Source of the DNA: Alphaproteobacteria bacterium
GTDB taxonomy: Bacteria; Pseudomonadota; Alphaproteobacteria; Reyranellales; Reyranellaceae
NCBI GenBank assembly: GCA_019235415.1
Contig: JAFAKN010000184.1
Span: 1 to 64,000 of the forward strand
Reading direction: 5' to 3'
Length of the DNA: 64,000 bases
In this document: positions 25,643 through 36,801 of the stretch, piece after piece
Layout: each line of letters opens with the position of its first letter
How positions within the stretch are numbered: position 1 is the stretch's first letter
Position numbers and translations under genes: made by a program
The notes under the pieces: generated by a model
Seen by the model: only the letters and a program-made list of their open reading frames with translations
What the model was told of the DNA's origin: nothing
The model's database searches: none

Positions 25643-28129
25643 TCATGGTATCGGACACGGTTTTGCGTTCCAGATCTCGTGGGCATATTGCGCGATCGTG
25701 TGATCGCTCGAAAATTTCCCGCTGGCAGCCACGTTCAGGATGGCTTTGCGCGCCCACGCGTCACCGTCGGCATACAAAGTGGTGAGCTTCCCGTCCGCCT
25801 CGAGATAGGACTTGAGGTCCGCCAGGTGCATGTAGTGATCGCCGTGCGCCAAGAGCGCGTCATGCAACGGCGCAAACACGCCCGACTCGCCGCAGCTGAA
25901 ATGGCCAGAGCGCAACAAATCCAATGCAGTGCGGGTTTCGGGCTCGTTGTCGTAATGCCACTGCGGATTGTACCAGCTGCGGCTGTTGGCCACCTCGGCC
26001 GCCGTCAAGCCGAACAGGAAGAGGTTCTCCTGGCCGGCTTCCTCCGCCATTTCGATGGTTGCGCCGTCGCGCGTGCCGAGCGTCAGCGCGCCGTTCATCA
26101 TGAACTTCATGTTGCTCGTGCCGCTCGCCTCGTAGCCCGCGGTGGAGATCTGGTTGGAAACGTCGGCAGCGGGAATCAACCGCTCGGCCAGCGAGACGCA
26201 ATAGTCGGGCAGGAAGACGACCTTGAGCCGTCCCTTCACGGCCGGATCGGCGTCGATCGTGGCGGCGAGATCGTTGATGAACTTGATGATTAACTTGGCG
26301 AGCCGATAGGCCGGCGCCGCCTTGCCGGCGAACAGGAACGTCCGCGGCGTCATCTCGAGGCTGGGATTCTGCCGCAGCCGATCGTACAGCACGATGATGC
26401 GCAAGGCGTTGAGCAGCTGGCGCTTGTATTCGTGGATGCGCTTGATCTGGCAGTCGAAGATGTCGGCCGGATCGACGATGTGTCCGGTCGCGGCACGCAG
26501 CCACTGCGCGAAGCGCCACTTGGCCTCGTGCATGGCCTTGCGGAATGAGTCGCGGAAGGGCTTGTCGTCAGCGAGCGGCGCCAGGGCCCGCAACGCTTCG
26601 AGATCGGTCACCCAGGCCTCGCCGATGGCCTCGGTGACGAGCCTGGCCAGCGCCGGGTTCGCCAGCAACAGCCAGCGGCGCGGCGTGACGCCGTTGGTCT
26701 TGTTGTTGAAACGCTCGGGAAACACGTCGGCGAGGTCCTTGACCGTCGTCGTGCGCAGCAGACCGCTGTGAATCGCTGCGACGCCGTTGGTGCTGTGCGA
26801 ACCGACGATCGCGAGGTTGGCCATGCGCACCTTGCGTTCGCTGCCTTCCTCGATGAGACTCACGCGTCTGACGCGTTCCTCGTCGCCGGGAAAGCGGCTG
26901 CGCACGGTGTCGAGAAACCGCCGGTTGATCTCGAAGACGATCTCCAGATGGCGCGGCAGCAGCAGCTCGAACCAGGCGAGTGGCCATTTCTCGAGCGCTT
27001 CGGGAAGCAGGGTGTGGTTGGTGTAGGCCAAGGCCCGCTGCGTGATGTCCCAGGCCTCCTCCCAGCCGAGATGCGCCTCGTCGAGCAGGATGCGCATCAG
27101 CTCCGGCACGGCCATGGTCGGATGGGTGTCGTTGAGCTGTATGGCGACCTTTCCGGGAAAGCTGCTCCAGTCGCGGTTTCCGCGCCGATAGCGCCGCACC
27201 AGATCGGCCAGCGAGCAGGCGGCGAGGAAATACTCCTGCACGAAGCGCAGCGCCTGCCCCATGCTGGTCGAATCGTCGGGATAGAGCACGCGGGTGAGCG
27301 ATTCTGCAGCCAAGGTACCGGACAGGGCACCGACGAAATCGCCGCTGCTGAATTGCGCGAAGTCGAAATAGTCCGGCGTGGCGGCCGCCCACAGGCGCAG
27401 GGTGTTGATCGTCTTGCCGGCGTACCCGACGATCGGCCGGTCGAACGGGATGCCGATCAGTGACGAGCGCCGGCCGGGAACCGGCTGCAGGCGGCCGTCC
27501 TGCAGCGCGAACGAGCAGTTGATCTGGACTTCCACCGCTTCGTCGGGCCGCGCGACCTCCCACGGGTCGGTTCGCCGCAGCCAGTTGTCCGGCTCCTCGT
27601 ACTGCCATCCGTCGCGAATCGACTGCCTGAAGATGCCGTACTCGTAACGCAGTCCGTAGCCCATGGCGGGCAGCTGCATGGTCGCCATGGAATCGAGGAA
27701 GCAGGCCGCCAGCCGGCCCAGTCCGCCATTGCCGAGGCCGGCATCGGGCTCCTGCTCGATCAGCCCGAGCCAGTCGATATCCTGGCGCGCGACGGCCTGC
27801 TTGACCACGGGATCGAGCAGAAGGTTGGTGACGTTGTTGGCGAGCGAGCGCCCAATGAGGAACTCCATCGACAGATAGTAGATGCGCTTCGAGTTCTGCC
27901 GATCGTACGTGCTTTCGGTCAGGATCCAGCGCTGGGACAGGACGTCCCGAACGGAACGGGCGGCCGCTTCGAAACCCTCGCGCGGGCCGGCGGCCGCCGG
28001 TGCAACGACGTTGTCGAACAAGAGGTGACGCTCGTACAGGGCGTCGGCGCTGCCCGTGAATCGGATCGGGCCACAACCGTACTGGGCAAGAAGCTTCGCG
28101 TCGGGCACAGGTGTCGTGGAATCGTTCAT
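25643..28129 (-). CDS. glgP: Glycogen/starch/alpha-glucan phosphorylase
   Basis: Releases glucose-1-phosphate from glycogen or maltodextrins. At 828 residues it has standard length. Visible landmarks are RIYYLSMEFLIGRSLANN, the GNGGLGRLAACFLDSMATM loop, IQLNDTHPTMAVPELMR, KRIHEYKRQLLNALRI, and the pyridoxal-phosphate site EASGTSNMKFMMNGALT. It overlaps the upstream histidine-phosphatase gene by four bases and is followed closely by malQ, so the three are one operon. Confidence 0.95.
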   Translation of the reverse strand: MNDSTTPVPDAKLLAQYGCGPIRFTGSADALYERHLLFDNVVAPAAAGPREGFEAAARSVRDVLSQRWILTESTYDRQNSKRIYYLSMEFLIGRSLANNVTNLLLDPVVKQAVARQDIDWLGLIEQEPDAGLGNGGLGRLAACFLDSMATMQLPAMGYGLRYEYGIFRQSIRDGWQYEEPDNWLRRTDPWEVARPDEAVEVQINCSFALQDGRLQPVPGRRSSLIGIPFDRPIVGYAGKTINTLRLWAAATPDYFDFAQFSSGDFVGALSGTLAAESLTRVLYPDDSTSMGQALRFVQEYFLAACSLADLVRRYRRGNRDWSSFPGKVAIQLNDTHPTMAVPELMRILLDEAHLGWEEAWDITQRALAYTNHTLLPEALEKWPLAWFELLLPRHLEIVFEINRRFLDTVRSRFPGDEERVRRVSLIEEGSERKVRMANLAIVGSHSTNGVAAIHSGLLRTTTVKDLADVFPERFNNKTNGVTPRRWLLLANPALARLVTEAIGEAWVTDLEALRALAPLADDKPFRDSFRKAMHEAKWRFAQWLRAATGHIVDPADIFDCQIKRIHEYKRQLLNALRIIVLYDRLRQNPSLEMTPRTFLFAGKAAPAYRLAKLIIKFINDLAATIDADPAVKGRLKVVFLPDYCVSLAERLIPAADVSNQISTAGYEASGTSNMKFMMNGALTLGTRDGATIEMAEEAGQENLFLFGLTAAEVANSRSWYNPQWHYDNEPETRTALDLLRSGHFSCGESGVFAPLHDALLAHGDHYMHLADLKSYLEADGKLTTLYADGDAWARKAILNVAASGKFSSDHTIAQYAHEIWNAKPCPIP

Positions 28130-28749
28130 CGGCTTCGTCCTTGGCCATGGGGCGCGTCGGAGAGCGGGGCGTTCCAGGTTTTGACCGCGGGGATGTCGCC
28201 GTAGTGGCCGAGCACGCAGAAAGAGCCGGTATCGAGCAGGAAGTTCACTCCGGCGGCCGGGGGCAACCCTATCCAGCGCGCGACCAGGACGCGCAGCACG
28301 TGGCCGTGCGCAAACAGCGCTACATCGCCCCGGACGGCGCGTGCCCGGGAGATTATCCGGTCGACCCTGGCCCCGACTTGCGCCGGCGACTCGCCGCCAG
28401 GGCAGCCGTCGCGGAAGACGATCCAGCCGGGCGCCTTTTCACGGATTTGGGCCAGGGTGAGGCCCTCATATGCGCCATAGTTCCATTCGCCGAGGTCGCC
28501 GTCGACACGCGCTGTCGAAGCGAGCCCGGCCAGCGCACAGGTGTCGCGGGCACGTTGCATGGGGCTCACGAACACGGCGGCGAAGCTCTGCCCAGCCAAG
28601 ACGGCACGCAGCTTTGTCGCAAGGAGGCGGCCGTTCTCGGTCAGCGGGAGGTCGGTCGTCCCGGTGTGCTGGCCACTGAGGCTCCAGGCGGTCTCGCCAT
28701 GACGGATCGCGAATATCTGCACCGGGTTCGCCCCCACATCGATCGTCAC
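28126..28749 (-). CDS. Histidine phosphatase family protein (phosphoglycerate-mutase-like)
   Basis: A 207-residue enzyme of the RHG superfamily. It has the phospho-His motif FAIRHGETAWSL, the second Arg in SPMQRARDTC, GEWNYGAYEGLTLAQIRE, and the second His in VALFAHGHVLRVL. It could be a phosphoglycerate mutase-like or a sugar-phosphate phosphatase; sequence alone does not decide. Its place between phosphoketolase and glgP points to a sugar-phosphate role. Confidence 0.85.
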   Translation of the reverse strand: MTIDVGANPVQIFAIRHGETAWSLSGQHTGTTDLPLTENGRLLATKLRAVLAGQSFAAVFVSPMQRARDTCALAGLASTARVDGDLGEWNYGAYEGLTLAQIREKAPGWIVFRDGCPGGESPAQVGARVDRIISRARAVRGDVALFAHGHVLRVLVARWIGLPPAAGVNFLLDTGSFCVLGHYGDIPAVKTWNAPLSDAPHGQGRSR

Positions 28750-28804
28750 GCCGCAAATGCAGCCGGGTCAGGATCGGCGAGGCCGACGCTTCCGATGGCG
28801 TCGG

Positions 28805-31264
28805 TCATGACCCGGAAGCCCGGAACGGCCATTGCCAGTTGGTGATTTCCGGCGCGTCTATTCCGAACTCGTAGGCGTGATTCTGGCAGGCGATCTGCTG
28901 GTTGCGCAACGCCTCACGGGCCGCGGAGCCGGTGACGCTGAACCGGGGCATGCGGTCGATGGCATCGATGGCCAGGCTGAAGCGGTCGGCCTCGTTGCGA
29001 ATCGCCAGTTCCAACGGCGTGTTGATGTTGCCGTGCTCCTTGTAGCCGCGCACGTGGATGTGGTGCTGGCCGGGGCGCCGGTAGGTAAAACGGTGGATCA
29101 GCCATGGATAAGCGTGGAAGTTGAAGATCACCGGCTTGTCGCGAGTGAACAGCGCTTCGAATTCGCTGTCGGTCAGGCCGTGCGGATGCTCTGCACGGGG
29201 CACCAGCTTGAGCAGATCGACCACGTTGACGAAGCGGATCTTGACATCCGGCAGGTGTTGCCGAAGCAACGCAGTCGCAGCCAACGACTCCATCGTCGGG
29301 CAGTCTCCGCAGCTCGCCATCACGACATCGGGTTCAGCGCCCTGGTCGTTGCTGGCCCAGTCCCAGATGCCCGCCCCTTTTGTGCAGTGCTCGATCGCCG
29401 CCTCGATGCCGAGGTACTGCAGGTGCACCTGCTTGTCCGCGACGATGACGTTGATGTAGTTGGTGCTGCGCAGGCAATGATCGGCCACCGACAGCAGGCA
29501 GTTTGCGTCGGGCGGCAGGTAGATTCGCACGACATCCGGGCTCTTGTTCGCGACGACGTCGAGGAAGCCGGGGTCCTGGTGCGTGAACCCATTGTGGTCT
29601 TGGCGCCAGACCAGTGCGGTGATCAGGATGTTGAGCGACGATATGTCGGCGCGCCATGTCAGCTCTTCGCACTTCTCGAGCCACTTGGCATGCTGGTTGA
29701 ACATCGAGTCGATCACGTGGATGAACGGCTCGTAGCTGTTGATCAGGCCATGCCGACCGCTCAGGAGATAGCCTTCCAGCCAGCCTTCCACGGTGTGTTC
29801 GCTGAGCATTTCCATGACGCGACCGTTGTCGGACAGCTCGCCGCCGTCGGCATCCTCCGGGAACTTCGCTGCAAGCCACGCCTTTTTCGTGACTTCGTAG
29901 AGCGCCTGCAGCCGGTTGGACTGGGTTTCGTCGGGGCCGAACACGCGGAAGTTCTGCATGTTCGACCGCATGACTTCGCGGACGAATTCGCCCAGCGTCG
30001 GAACGTTGCCGGCAAGGCTGGCGCCAGGCTTCTCGACTTTGACCGCGCAATCACGGAAGTCCGGCATGCTCAGCGGCCGACGCAACAGACCGCCGTTTGC
30101 CACGGGGTTGGCGCTCATGCGCCGGGTGCCGGTGGGTGCCAGCGCCTTGAGCGCCGGAATGAGTCGGCCGGTCTCGTCGAACAACTCGTCGGGCTTGTAG
30201 CTGCGCATCCAGCTTTCCAGCAGCTGCAAATGGCCGGCATTGGTGGCGATGTCGGGAATGGGTACCTGGTGGGCCCGCCAGAAGCCCTCGAGATAGTGTC
30301 CGTCGACCGTCCGCGGCGAGGTCCAGCCTTTCGGGCTGCGCAGGATGATCATGGGCCAGCGTGGCCGGAAGGCGCGGCCAGTCCGCCGCGCTTCCTCCTG
30401 CTTGCTGCGTATCTCGAGCACGCAGTGCTCGAGGGTCGCCGCCATCGCCTGGTGCATGCTCGGCGGGTCGCTGCCCTCGACGAAGTAGGGCGTGTACCCG
30501 TATCCGATGAACAGGCCGCTGAGCTCCTCGTGGCTTATGCGCGCCAGGATCGTCGGATTGTTGATCTTGTAGCCGTTCAGGTGGAGGACCGGCAGCACGG
30601 CGCCGTCGGTGATCGGGTTGACGAACTTGTTGCTGTGCCAGCTGGTCGCCAGCGGCCCTGTCTCGGCCTCGCCGTCACCCACCATCACCAGGGTAATGAG
30701 GTCAGGATTGTCATAGACGGTGCCATAGGCGTGCGACAGGCTGTAGCCGAGTTCGCCGCCCTCGTGGATGCTGCCGGGCGTTTCCGGCGTGGCGTGGCTG
30801 CCGATGCCGCCCGGGAAGGAAAACTGCTTGAAAAAGCGCTGCATCCCTGCTGCGTCTTCGCTCTTGTCCGGGTAGATTTCCGAATATGTGCCTTCGAGAT
30901 AGGCCTGCGACAGCACCGCAGGCGCGCCGTGGCCCGGACCACTGACGAAGATGGCATTCAAGTCGTACTTCTTGATCAACCGGTTGAAATGGACGTAGGT
31001 GAAGCTCTGCCCGGCGTCCGAGCCCCAGTGACCGAGCAGCCTGGGCTTGGTGTGCTTGAGGCTCAACGGCTCTCGCAGCAGCGGGTTGGCCTGCAGGTAG
31101 AGCATCCCGACGCAGAGGTAGAGGCTCGCCCGCCAATAGGCGTCGATCTTTTGCAGCTCATCGTGGCCGAGAGGCTGGCCGGCGACCGTCGCGCGTGCAA
31201 TGCCATAGGCGGAAAGGGAAGCATCGCGGGGAGAGGCGTCGGGAGCACCAGTGGGCATGTTCAT
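28805..31264 (-). CDS. xfp: Phosphoketolase (xylulose-5-P/fructose-6-P)
   Basis: Splits xylulose-5-phosphate or fructose-6-phosphate with phosphate to acetyl-phosphate and a shorter sugar phosphate, using thiamine diphosphate. The 819-residue protein carries [16 protein letters not shown], the ThDP motif [33 protein letters not shown] and [10 protein letters not shown]. The start at 31264 (MNMPTG) has an AGGAGC site; the track's 31306 start is not needed. An acetate kinase would normally follow, but the only one in the window is a fossil (39105). An FNR-like box lies 109 bases upstream. Confidence 0.95.
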   Translation of the reverse strand: MNMPTGAPDASPRDASLSAYGIARATVAGQPLGHDELQKIDAYWRASLYLCVGMLYLQANPLLREPLSLKHTKPRLLGHWGSDAGQSFTYVHFNRLIKKYDLNAIFVSGPGHGAPAVLSQAYLEGTYSEIYPDKSEDAAGMQRFFKQFSFPGGIGSHATPETPGSIHEGGELGYSLSHAYGTVYDNPDLITLVMVGDGEAETGPLATSWHSNKFVNPITDGAVLPVLHLNGYKINNPTILARISHEELSGLFIGYGYTPYFVEGSDPPSMHQAMAATLEHCVLEIRSKQEEARRTGRAFRPRWPMIILRSPKGWTSPRTVDGHYLEGFWRAHQVPIPDIATNAGHLQLLESWMRSYKPDELFDETGRLIPALKALAPTGTRRMSANPVANGGLLRRPLSMPDFRDCAVKVEKPGASLAGNVPTLGEFVREVMRSNMQNFRVFGPDETQSNRLQALYEVTKKAWLAAKFPEDADGGELSDNGRVMEMLSEHTVEGWLEGYLLSGRHGLINSYEPFIHVIDSMFNQHAKWLEKCEELTWRADISSLNILITALVWRQDHNGFTHQDPGFLDVVANKSPDVVRIYLPPDANCLLSVADHCLRSTNYINVIVADKQVHLQYLGIEAAIEHCTKGAGIWDWASNDQGAEPDVVMASCGDCPTMESLAATALLRQHLPDVKIRFVNVVDLLKLVPRAEHPHGLTDSEFEALFTRDKPVIFNFHAYPWLIHRFTYRRPGQHHIHVRGYKEHGNINTPLELAIRNEADRFSLAIDAIDRMPRFSVTGSAAREALRNQQIACQNHAYEFGIDAPEITNWQWPFRASGS

Positions 31265-31373
31265 GGTGTTGCTCCTTTTGTGGGTGGACTTGCGGGCGTC
31301 GGGCACCCCGTTCGCGGGTTGGCGGCAGCGGGTCGAGGTGGGCGCATTGTGCCTTGGGCAACCACGCCGGCCC

Positions 31374-31387
31374 TTGACGTGGATCAG
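31374..31387. promoter_or_regulatory. FNR/FixK-like box upstream of xfp
   Basis: TTGACGTGGATCAG, two mismatches. It overlaps the end of glgX and could start the xfp-phosphatase-glgP-malQ transcript independently of glgX. Confidence 0.45.
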
Positions 31388-33576
31388 CCCGCGTTTCTCA
31401 CCGGAGCTGCCTCCGCGGTCATGGCGCGCTCAGCGCCGGTAGACCCAATGCGCAGGAAGAGCGCCACCGTCGAGCGCGGCGTGACGCGGTATCGGCTGCC
31501 GCCCACGAGAGGACCCGAATTGTAGTCGACGATGTCGTCGGGCGAGGGGAGCGCGGTGTCGATCCAGCGCTGCCAGCCTGGCTCGGTTGACGGTACCGGG
31601 GGCAGTTCGAACTCGAGAGACTCCCAGTAGGCATTGTACATCATGTGCAGCCAGAAGGGCGAATCGGGGAACGATGGCCGCACGGTGCAGGCGAGGCTGT
31701 GGGAATCGTCGGACCAGTCCGGGTGGCCAAGCCGCACGCCGTGCCAGTCGATCCGGGCCCTGCGCAGAAGCTCGTTGAGGGTCAATGCAAAAGAATCGTC
31801 CAACCTGGCGCGCACCCTCTCCAGACGATGGCCGATCAGCACTCGCACGAAGCGGTGCAGGTCTGGATTGCGGTCGACAAGCCGCCAGTCCAGCCAGCTG
31901 ACCTCGTTGTCCTGGCAATAGGCGTTGTTGTTGCCGAGCTGAGTGCGGCCGACTTCGTCGCCCATCAGCAGCATCGGGGTGCCGATCGAGGTCAGCATGG
32001 CGACGAGAAAGTTTTTCGTCTGGCGATCACGCAGCTGTTCGGTCGCGACGTCGTGGCTCGGGCCTTCTTGTCCGCAATTCCAGGAGAGGTTGTTGTCCAT
32101 GCCGTCGCGACCGGCTTCGCCGTTCGCCTCGTTGTGCTTGCGGTCGTACGAAACCAAGTCGCGCAACGTGAAGCCGTCGTGGCAGGTCACGAAATTGATG
32201 CTTTCCTCCGGCTCGCGCTCGCGATGCCCGAAGATGTCCGGACTGCCGAGCACGCGTTGCGCCAACATCGGCACGGTATGGCGGTCGCCTTTCATGAAGC
32301 GGCGGATATCGTCGCGGAAACGGCCGTTCCATTCCTTCCAGCTGTCGCCGATGAAGCTGCCGAGCTGGTAGAGGCCTGCCGCATCCCAGGCTTCGGCAAT
32401 CAGCTTGGTACCAGCCAGGACGGGATCGGTTTCGATGTCCCACAGCGCCGGCGGATTGTCGAGCGGGCGGCCGCTCTCGTCGCGAGCCAGGATCGACGCG
32501 AGGTCGAAGCGGAAGCCGTCGACGTGCATTTCAGCAACCCAGTAGCGCAAGCTGTCGACAATCATGCGGCGCACGATCGGATGGTTGGCGTTGAGCGTGT
32601 TGCCGGTGCCGCTGTAGTTGGCATATTGGGCGCGGTTCTGCCCGAGTATGTAGTATGCCTCGTTGGCGAGCCCGCGGAAGCAGAGGGTAGGTCCGGTTTC
32701 GTCGACTTCGGCGGTGTGATTGTAGACGACGTCCAGGATGACCTCGATGCCCGCACGGTGCAGTGCCTTGACGAGGTCGCGGAACTCGTCGACCGCGCCG
32801 AGGGCGTCCCTGCGCGAGCTGTAGCCGGCGTGCGGGGCAAAAAATGATACCGGCGAGTAGCCCCAGTAGTTCGCCAGGCCAGGCGGGCAGTCATGGCGGT
32901 CGAACTGGAAGACCGGCATCAGCTCGACAGCCGTGATCCCGAGCTCACGCAGGTAGGGAATCTTTTCGATGACGGCGGCATAGGTACCGCGCCGCTCTTC
33001 GGCTATCCCAGAGCTCGGATGGCGGGTGAAACCCGCGACGTGCATCTCGTAGATGACCGTCGAGGAAAAGCTGCGGCGGAGCGGCGCGTCGCCCTCCCAA
33101 TCGTAGGCCGTGAGGTCGATCACAACGTTCTTCATGGCGGCGGCCATGTTCTCGCCGGGCTCGCTGGCACGCCGCCGCGAATAGGCCTCGGGCACGACGA
33201 CCGCACGACCATAGGGATCGAGCAGGACCTTGCCCGGATCAAAACGCAGCCCGTGCCCGGGGTCGAACGGACCCGAGGCGCGATAGGCATAAGCCTGACC
33301 AGGGCCGATGCCGGGCACGAAAACGTGCCAGTAGTGGTAAGTGCGGTGCGTCCGCGGGTCGAGGTCAATCACGCGCGACGGCCGCGTCGCCGCCTCGCAA
33401 TCGAACAGCAGGAGTTCGATCCGGGTGGCGCTGCGCGAGAAGACGCTGAAGTTGACGCCGCCGGCATGGATCGTGGCGCCCAGTGGGAAGGTCCGGCCGG
33501 CTGAGGGGACCAAAGGGCCAAGAGCCTTCGCGCCGGGGTGCATCTCTTTCGGGGCGCTGTCGACAAGCTTCGCCAT
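31384..33576 (-). CDS. glgX: Glycogen debranching enzyme GlgX (isoamylase type)
   Basis: Hydrolyses alpha-1,6 branches, giving linear chains for GlgP and MalQ. The 730-residue protein has an N-terminal carbohydrate-binding domain ([20 protein letters not shown]) and a GH13 catalytic domain: [13 protein letters not shown], the nucleophile region [14 protein letters not shown], Glu in [11 protein letters not shown], and [14 protein letters not shown]. An AGGAAGG site precedes the ATG. It heads the minus-strand carbohydrate run, with a one-mismatch FNR-like box 76 bases upstream. Confidence 0.95.
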   Translation of the reverse strand: MAKLVDSAPKEMHPGAKALGPLVPSAGRTFPLGATIHAGGVNFSVFSRSATRIELLLFDCEAATRPSRVIDLDPRTHRTYHYWHVFVPGIGPGQAYAYRASGPFDPGHGLRFDPGKVLLDPYGRAVVVPEAYSRRRASEPGENMAAAMKNVVIDLTAYDWEGDAPLRRSFSSTVIYEMHVAGFTRHPSSGIAEERRGTYAAVIEKIPYLRELGITAVELMPVFQFDRHDCPPGLANYWGYSPVSFFAPHAGYSSRRDALGAVDEFRDLVKALHRAGIEVILDVVYNHTAEVDETGPTLCFRGLANEAYYILGQNRAQYANYSGTGNTLNANHPIVRRMIVDSLRYWVAEMHVDGFRFDLASILARDESGRPLDNPPALWDIETDPVLAGTKLIAEAWDAAGLYQLGSFIGDSWKEWNGRFRDDIRRFMKGDRHTVPMLAQRVLGSPDIFGHREREPEESINFVTCHDGFTLRDLVSYDRKHNEANGEAGRDGMDNNLSWNCGQEGPSHDVATEQLRDRQTKNFLVAMLTSIGTPMLLMGDEVGRTQLGNNNAYCQDNEVSWLDWRLVDRNPDLHRFVRVLIGHRLERVRARLDDSFALTLNELLRRARIDWHGVRLGHPDWSDDSHSLACTVRPSFPDSPFWLHMMYNAYWESLEFELPPVPSTEPGWQRWIDTALPSPDDIVDYNSGPLVGGSRYRVTPRSTVALFLRIGSTGAERAMTAEAAPVRNAG

Positions 33577-33652
33577 GCACCTTCCTCGACGCTCTTTGCG
33601 ACAAAGACCGGCTCACAGAGTCCCCCTCTCGCACAGCGCGAGCCATGTCTGC

Positions 33653-33666
33653 TTGATTTGCGTCAA
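33653..33666. promoter_or_regulatory. FNR/FixK-like box upstream of glgX
   Basis: TTGATTTGCGTCAA, one mismatch, 76 bases before the glgX start. The spacing matches that of the other sites in the island. Confidence 0.6.
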
Positions 33667-33812
33667 ACGCCGGTTTCCCGAGGCAGATTAGCTTCAACTT
33701 CCATCAGTTGGCACTGACCGCTGGTTCCGGTCAGTGGGGGCCCCCGCGGTCGCGTCTTGCGGGTCCGACAAGGCTGACATCAACGTGAAAGTCGGGTGAG
33801 GCGAACGTGATC

Positions 33813-34744
33813 CTATTGGATGACAATTTCGACCCGGCGGTTCTGCGGCTCGCGGACTCCGTCGGCGGTGGGCACGAGGGGATTCGTCTTACCCATGCCG
33901 AGGACGCTGATGGACTGGGTCGGCACGCCATCGCCTACCAGGGCGTCTTTGACGGCATTGGCGCGGCGCAGCGACAGCGTCATGTTGTAGACCTCAGGGC
34001 CCGACGCGTCGGTGTGGCCGGTGTTAGTGATGCGGGCGTTGCCGTTGTTCTTGAAGGCGTCTGCCGCCTGGCGCATGGTGGCAAGAGCCTGCGGCGACAG
34101 GTTGGACCGGTCCCAGTCGAAGAACACCATGAAAGAGGGCAGCGTGACGGCCGGCGGGGGCGGTGGCGGCGGAGCCGCGGTGAACTTCAGTTGTACGCTT
34201 GCCATCAGGGTGAAGTTGTTGTTGCTCCAGGTCGACCCGTTCACCTGCGGGTTCGAGGTTCCGTAGTACCGGCCATCGAGGTTGACGCGGAAGTTGCCGT
34301 CGACGTTCCACCGCAAGCCCAAAATCGCCTAATAGGCAAATACCGTACTGCCGAGCGACTGGTTACCGTCCACGCACTCGATGCCGGCGCCTGCACCGAC
34401 ATAGGGTGTGCTCAACGAAGCAGGCATGAAGTCGTACAGCAGGTTGGCCATGATCGCGAGCTGGCCGACTCTGCTCTGAACCGCGGTGCCGAACGGGCCG
34501 GCATAGGACTGATTCTGGCGATACACGGCCTCGATCTCGACGCGCGGGCCGATGAAATCGTATTCGATCATGTCGCCAGCGGCCCAACCGGTTTGCGGCG
34601 TCGTAGCCACCCCGGCGATCGTGGCGTTGAGCAAACAATTCACGCCGCCTTCCCCGCCGATATACACGCCGGGCGAGGGCGATTGAGCCTGGGCGATCAG
34701 GGCAACGCAGCCAAGGCCAACGCTCCCAAAAGCGCACTTTTCAT
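33813..34744 (-). pseudogene. OmpA-family outer-membrane protein, disrupted
   Basis: Starts with a signal peptide (MKSALLGALALAA, ATG at 34744 after a GGAGA site), but a one-base shift is needed to reach ALIAQAQSPSPGVYIGGEGG. A beta-barrel region follows, then an in-frame TAG at 34329 after GSTVFAY, then the rest (LGLRWNVDGNFRVNLDGRYY), a Pro-rich linker and a complete OmpA C-terminal domain (NTGHTDASGPEVYNMTLSLR, NRRVEIVIQ). Two independent lesions make sequencing error less likely. The peptidoglycan-binding part could only be made by reinitiation. Confidence 0.8.
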
Positions 34745-34798
34745 AGCCGTCTCCGTCTTCGAGGCGGCTGGTCGTGATCGATGCCGGGCAAACGCTCC

Positions 34799-34812
34799 AT
34801 GACGTGCATCAA
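34799..34812. promoter_or_regulatory. FNR/FixK-like box upstream of FixL-like kinase
   Basis: ATGACGTGCATCAA, two mismatches. It ends 72 bases before the preferred kinase start at 34885. If used, the FixK-like regulator would feed back on its own sensor. Confidence 0.4.
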
Positions 34813-34884
34813 CATCGAACATGGGCGGGATCAGCGTGGGCAAACGGTGCCGCCTGCAAGACCTGCGCTAGCCAGGACCAGACG

Positions 34885-36801
34885 ATGACTCCGGCCGCTC
34901 GCGAACCTAAAAACGTCGAGGATGGCGGCGCGGGGCGCAGGGGCGACGACCGGTGCCGCGACGTCTTCCGGGCCAATCCAACGTGTTTCATCATCGACGC
35001 TCGCGGGTCGATTCGCGTGGTGACGGCCTTCGGCGCCGCGCAGCTCGGTTACGAAACCGAAGAGCTGGCAGGACGACCGTTCGCCGACTTGGTCTTTGCG
35101 GACGACAGGCAGCTGGTGCTGCAGAACATGGCCGCTTGCCTCGATGCGATCGGCCGGCCGCTCAGCTGGGAAGCGCGGCAGATCAGCAGGGACAAAGGCG
35201 TGCTTCGGGTGCGCCACCACGCCGAGGCCATGCGCTGGGCCAGCAGCGAGTTCGTCGTGCTGCTCGGCTGCGAGAACGTTGCACCGGGGCAGGGGCACGG
35301 GCAGGGGCAGGACCTGGAATTGGAGCGACTCGTGGCGATCGCCGCCTCGCCGGACGAGGCGATCGTGAGCAACACGCTCGAGGACACCATTACGTCCTGG
35401 AATGCAGGTGCCTGCCAGATATTCGGCTACCAGGCGAGCGACATGATCGGCCATTCGAGCCTTGATATTATCCCGCCTGAGCGGCGCGACGAGGAACGCG
35501 AGATCCTGGCGCGACTGCAGGGCGGCGAGCGCCTTCGACACTACGAGACTGTGCGCGTCGCCAAGGATGGCCGTCGGGTCGATGTCTCTTTGACGGTTTT
35601 GCCGCTGGTCGACCTGGCAGGAAAGGTAGTGGGGGTGTCCAAGGTCGCCCGCGACATCACCGACGCCAAATCTGCGGCACGAGGCTTGAGGGGAAGCGCG
35701 GCCCGCGTGGCTGCGGTGATCGAAACAGCGGGCGACGGCGTGATCCTGATCGATGGCCGCGGCACGGTCCTGGTGTTCAATGCGGTGTGCGAGGGGTTGT
35801 TCGGTTATCCCGCCGGTGATGTCATCGGCAGGAACGTCAAGATGCTCATGCCCGAACCCTATCGGCGCAACCACGATCGCTACATTTCCGATTATCTTGC
35901 CACCCACCAGCCCAAGATCATCGGCAACAGGCGCGAGCTCGTCGGCCGCCACAAGGATGGCTCGACTTTTCCCTTGAGCCTTTCCGTCGGCGAGGCCAGT
36001 CAGGAAAGCGACTCGATTTTTGTCGGCATTATCCACGACCTGACCGCAGCAAAGCGCGCCGAGGCCGAGCTGCAGCAGGTTCGCACAGAGCTCGCCCGCG
36101 TAGCGCGGTTGACGACCCTGGGAGAGCTAACGGCCGCGATCGCCCATGAAGTCAACCAGCCGCTCACGGGGTTAGTCAGCAGCGGCAATGCCTGTCTGCG
36201 CTGGCTGGGCCAGGAAATGCCCGACCTCGAAGCGGCACGCCAATCGGTCCACCGCATGGTCAGCGCCGGCAACCGGGCCGTCGAAATCATCGCGCGGATC
36301 AGGGCTCTTGTCGGTAAATCGTCGCCGCAGCACAGGCGACTTGGCATGAACGAGGCGATCCGCGAGGTGATCGCCTTGATCCACCTCGAGTTGGAACGCA
36401 ATCAGATCGGGCTGGAAACCAACCTGGCGAACGATCTGCCTGATGTCTGGGGCGACCGGATCCAGCTGCAGCAGGTCATTCTCAATCTGGTCATGAACGC
36501 CATCGAGGCAATGAGCGGCATGAATGGCCGGGCACGCGTCCTGTCTATCACCTCGGCACCGGACGGCCCGATCGGCGTGCGTGTGACAGTGAGCGACTGC
36601 GGCATCGGGCTCGGCGATGCCAGTCCAGACCGCCTGTTTGAAGCGTTTTACACCACCAAGGCCAGCGGCATGGGGATCGGCCTCGCTGTCAGTCGTACCA
36701 TCGTTGAAGCCCACGGCGGCCGGTTGTGGGCCGTACCCAATCAGCCTCATGGGGCGGTTTTCCAGTTTACATTGCCGGCGAACGACGAGTCCTCGCGATG
36801 A
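34885..36801 (+). CDS. FixL-like PAS sensor histidine kinase with haem-type PAS domain
   Basis: The 638-residue soluble kinase has three PAS domains (about residues 25-130, 150-265 and 275-395) and a HisKA/HATPase core. The third PAS is close to the FixL haem domain: MLMPEPYRRNHDRYISDY and IIGNRRELVGRHKDGSTFP. The proximal haem His of FixL aligns with H in RNHDRYI, and the Arg of FixL GxGR with NRR; the other conserved Arg (ISRY) is Asp. The transmitter is intact: phosphoacceptor in AAIAHEVNQPLTG, N-box LVMNAIEAM, G-boxes DCGIGLG and GMGIGLAVSR. There are no membrane segments. The start at 34885 is preferred because the track's start would cover the FNR-like box. It overlaps the FixJ-like gene (ATGA). 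Confidence 0.88.
   Translation: MTPAAREPKNVEDGGAGRRGDDRCRDVFRANPTCFIIDARGSIRVVTAFGAAQLGYETEELAGRPFADLVFADDRQLVLQNMAACLDAIGRPLSWEARQISRDKGVLRVRHHAEAMRWASSEFVVLLGCENVAPGQGHGQGQDLELERLVAIAASPDEAIVSNTLEDTITSWNAGACQIFGYQASDMIGHSSLDIIPPERRDEEREILARLQGGERLRHYETVRVAKDGRRVDVSLTVLPLVDLAGKVVGVSKVARDITDAKSAARGLRGSAARVAAVIETAGDGVILIDGRGTVLVFNAVCEGLFGYPAGDVIGRNVKMLMPEPYRRNHDRYISDYLATHQPKIIGNRRELVGRHKDGSTFPLSLSVGEASQESDSIFVGIIHDLTAAKRAEAELQQVRTELARVARLTTLGELTAAIAHEVNQPLTGLVSSGNACLRWLGQEMPDLEAARQSVHRMVSAGNRAVEIIARIRALVGKSSPQHRRLGMNEAIREVIALIHLELERNQIGLETNLANDLPDVWGDRIQLQQVILNLVMNAIEAMSGMNGRARVLSITSAPDGPIGVRVTVSDCGIGLGDASPDRLFEAFYTTKASGMGIGLAVSRTIVEAHGGRLWAVPNQPHGAVFQFTLPANDESSR

Noticed and set aside
26568-28148. 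526-codon minus-strand ORF
   Set aside because: Alternative frame of glgP, very rich in Arg, Gly and Ala, with no domain.
28832-31525. 897-codon plus-strand ORF
   Set aside because: Antisense shadow of phosphoketolase.
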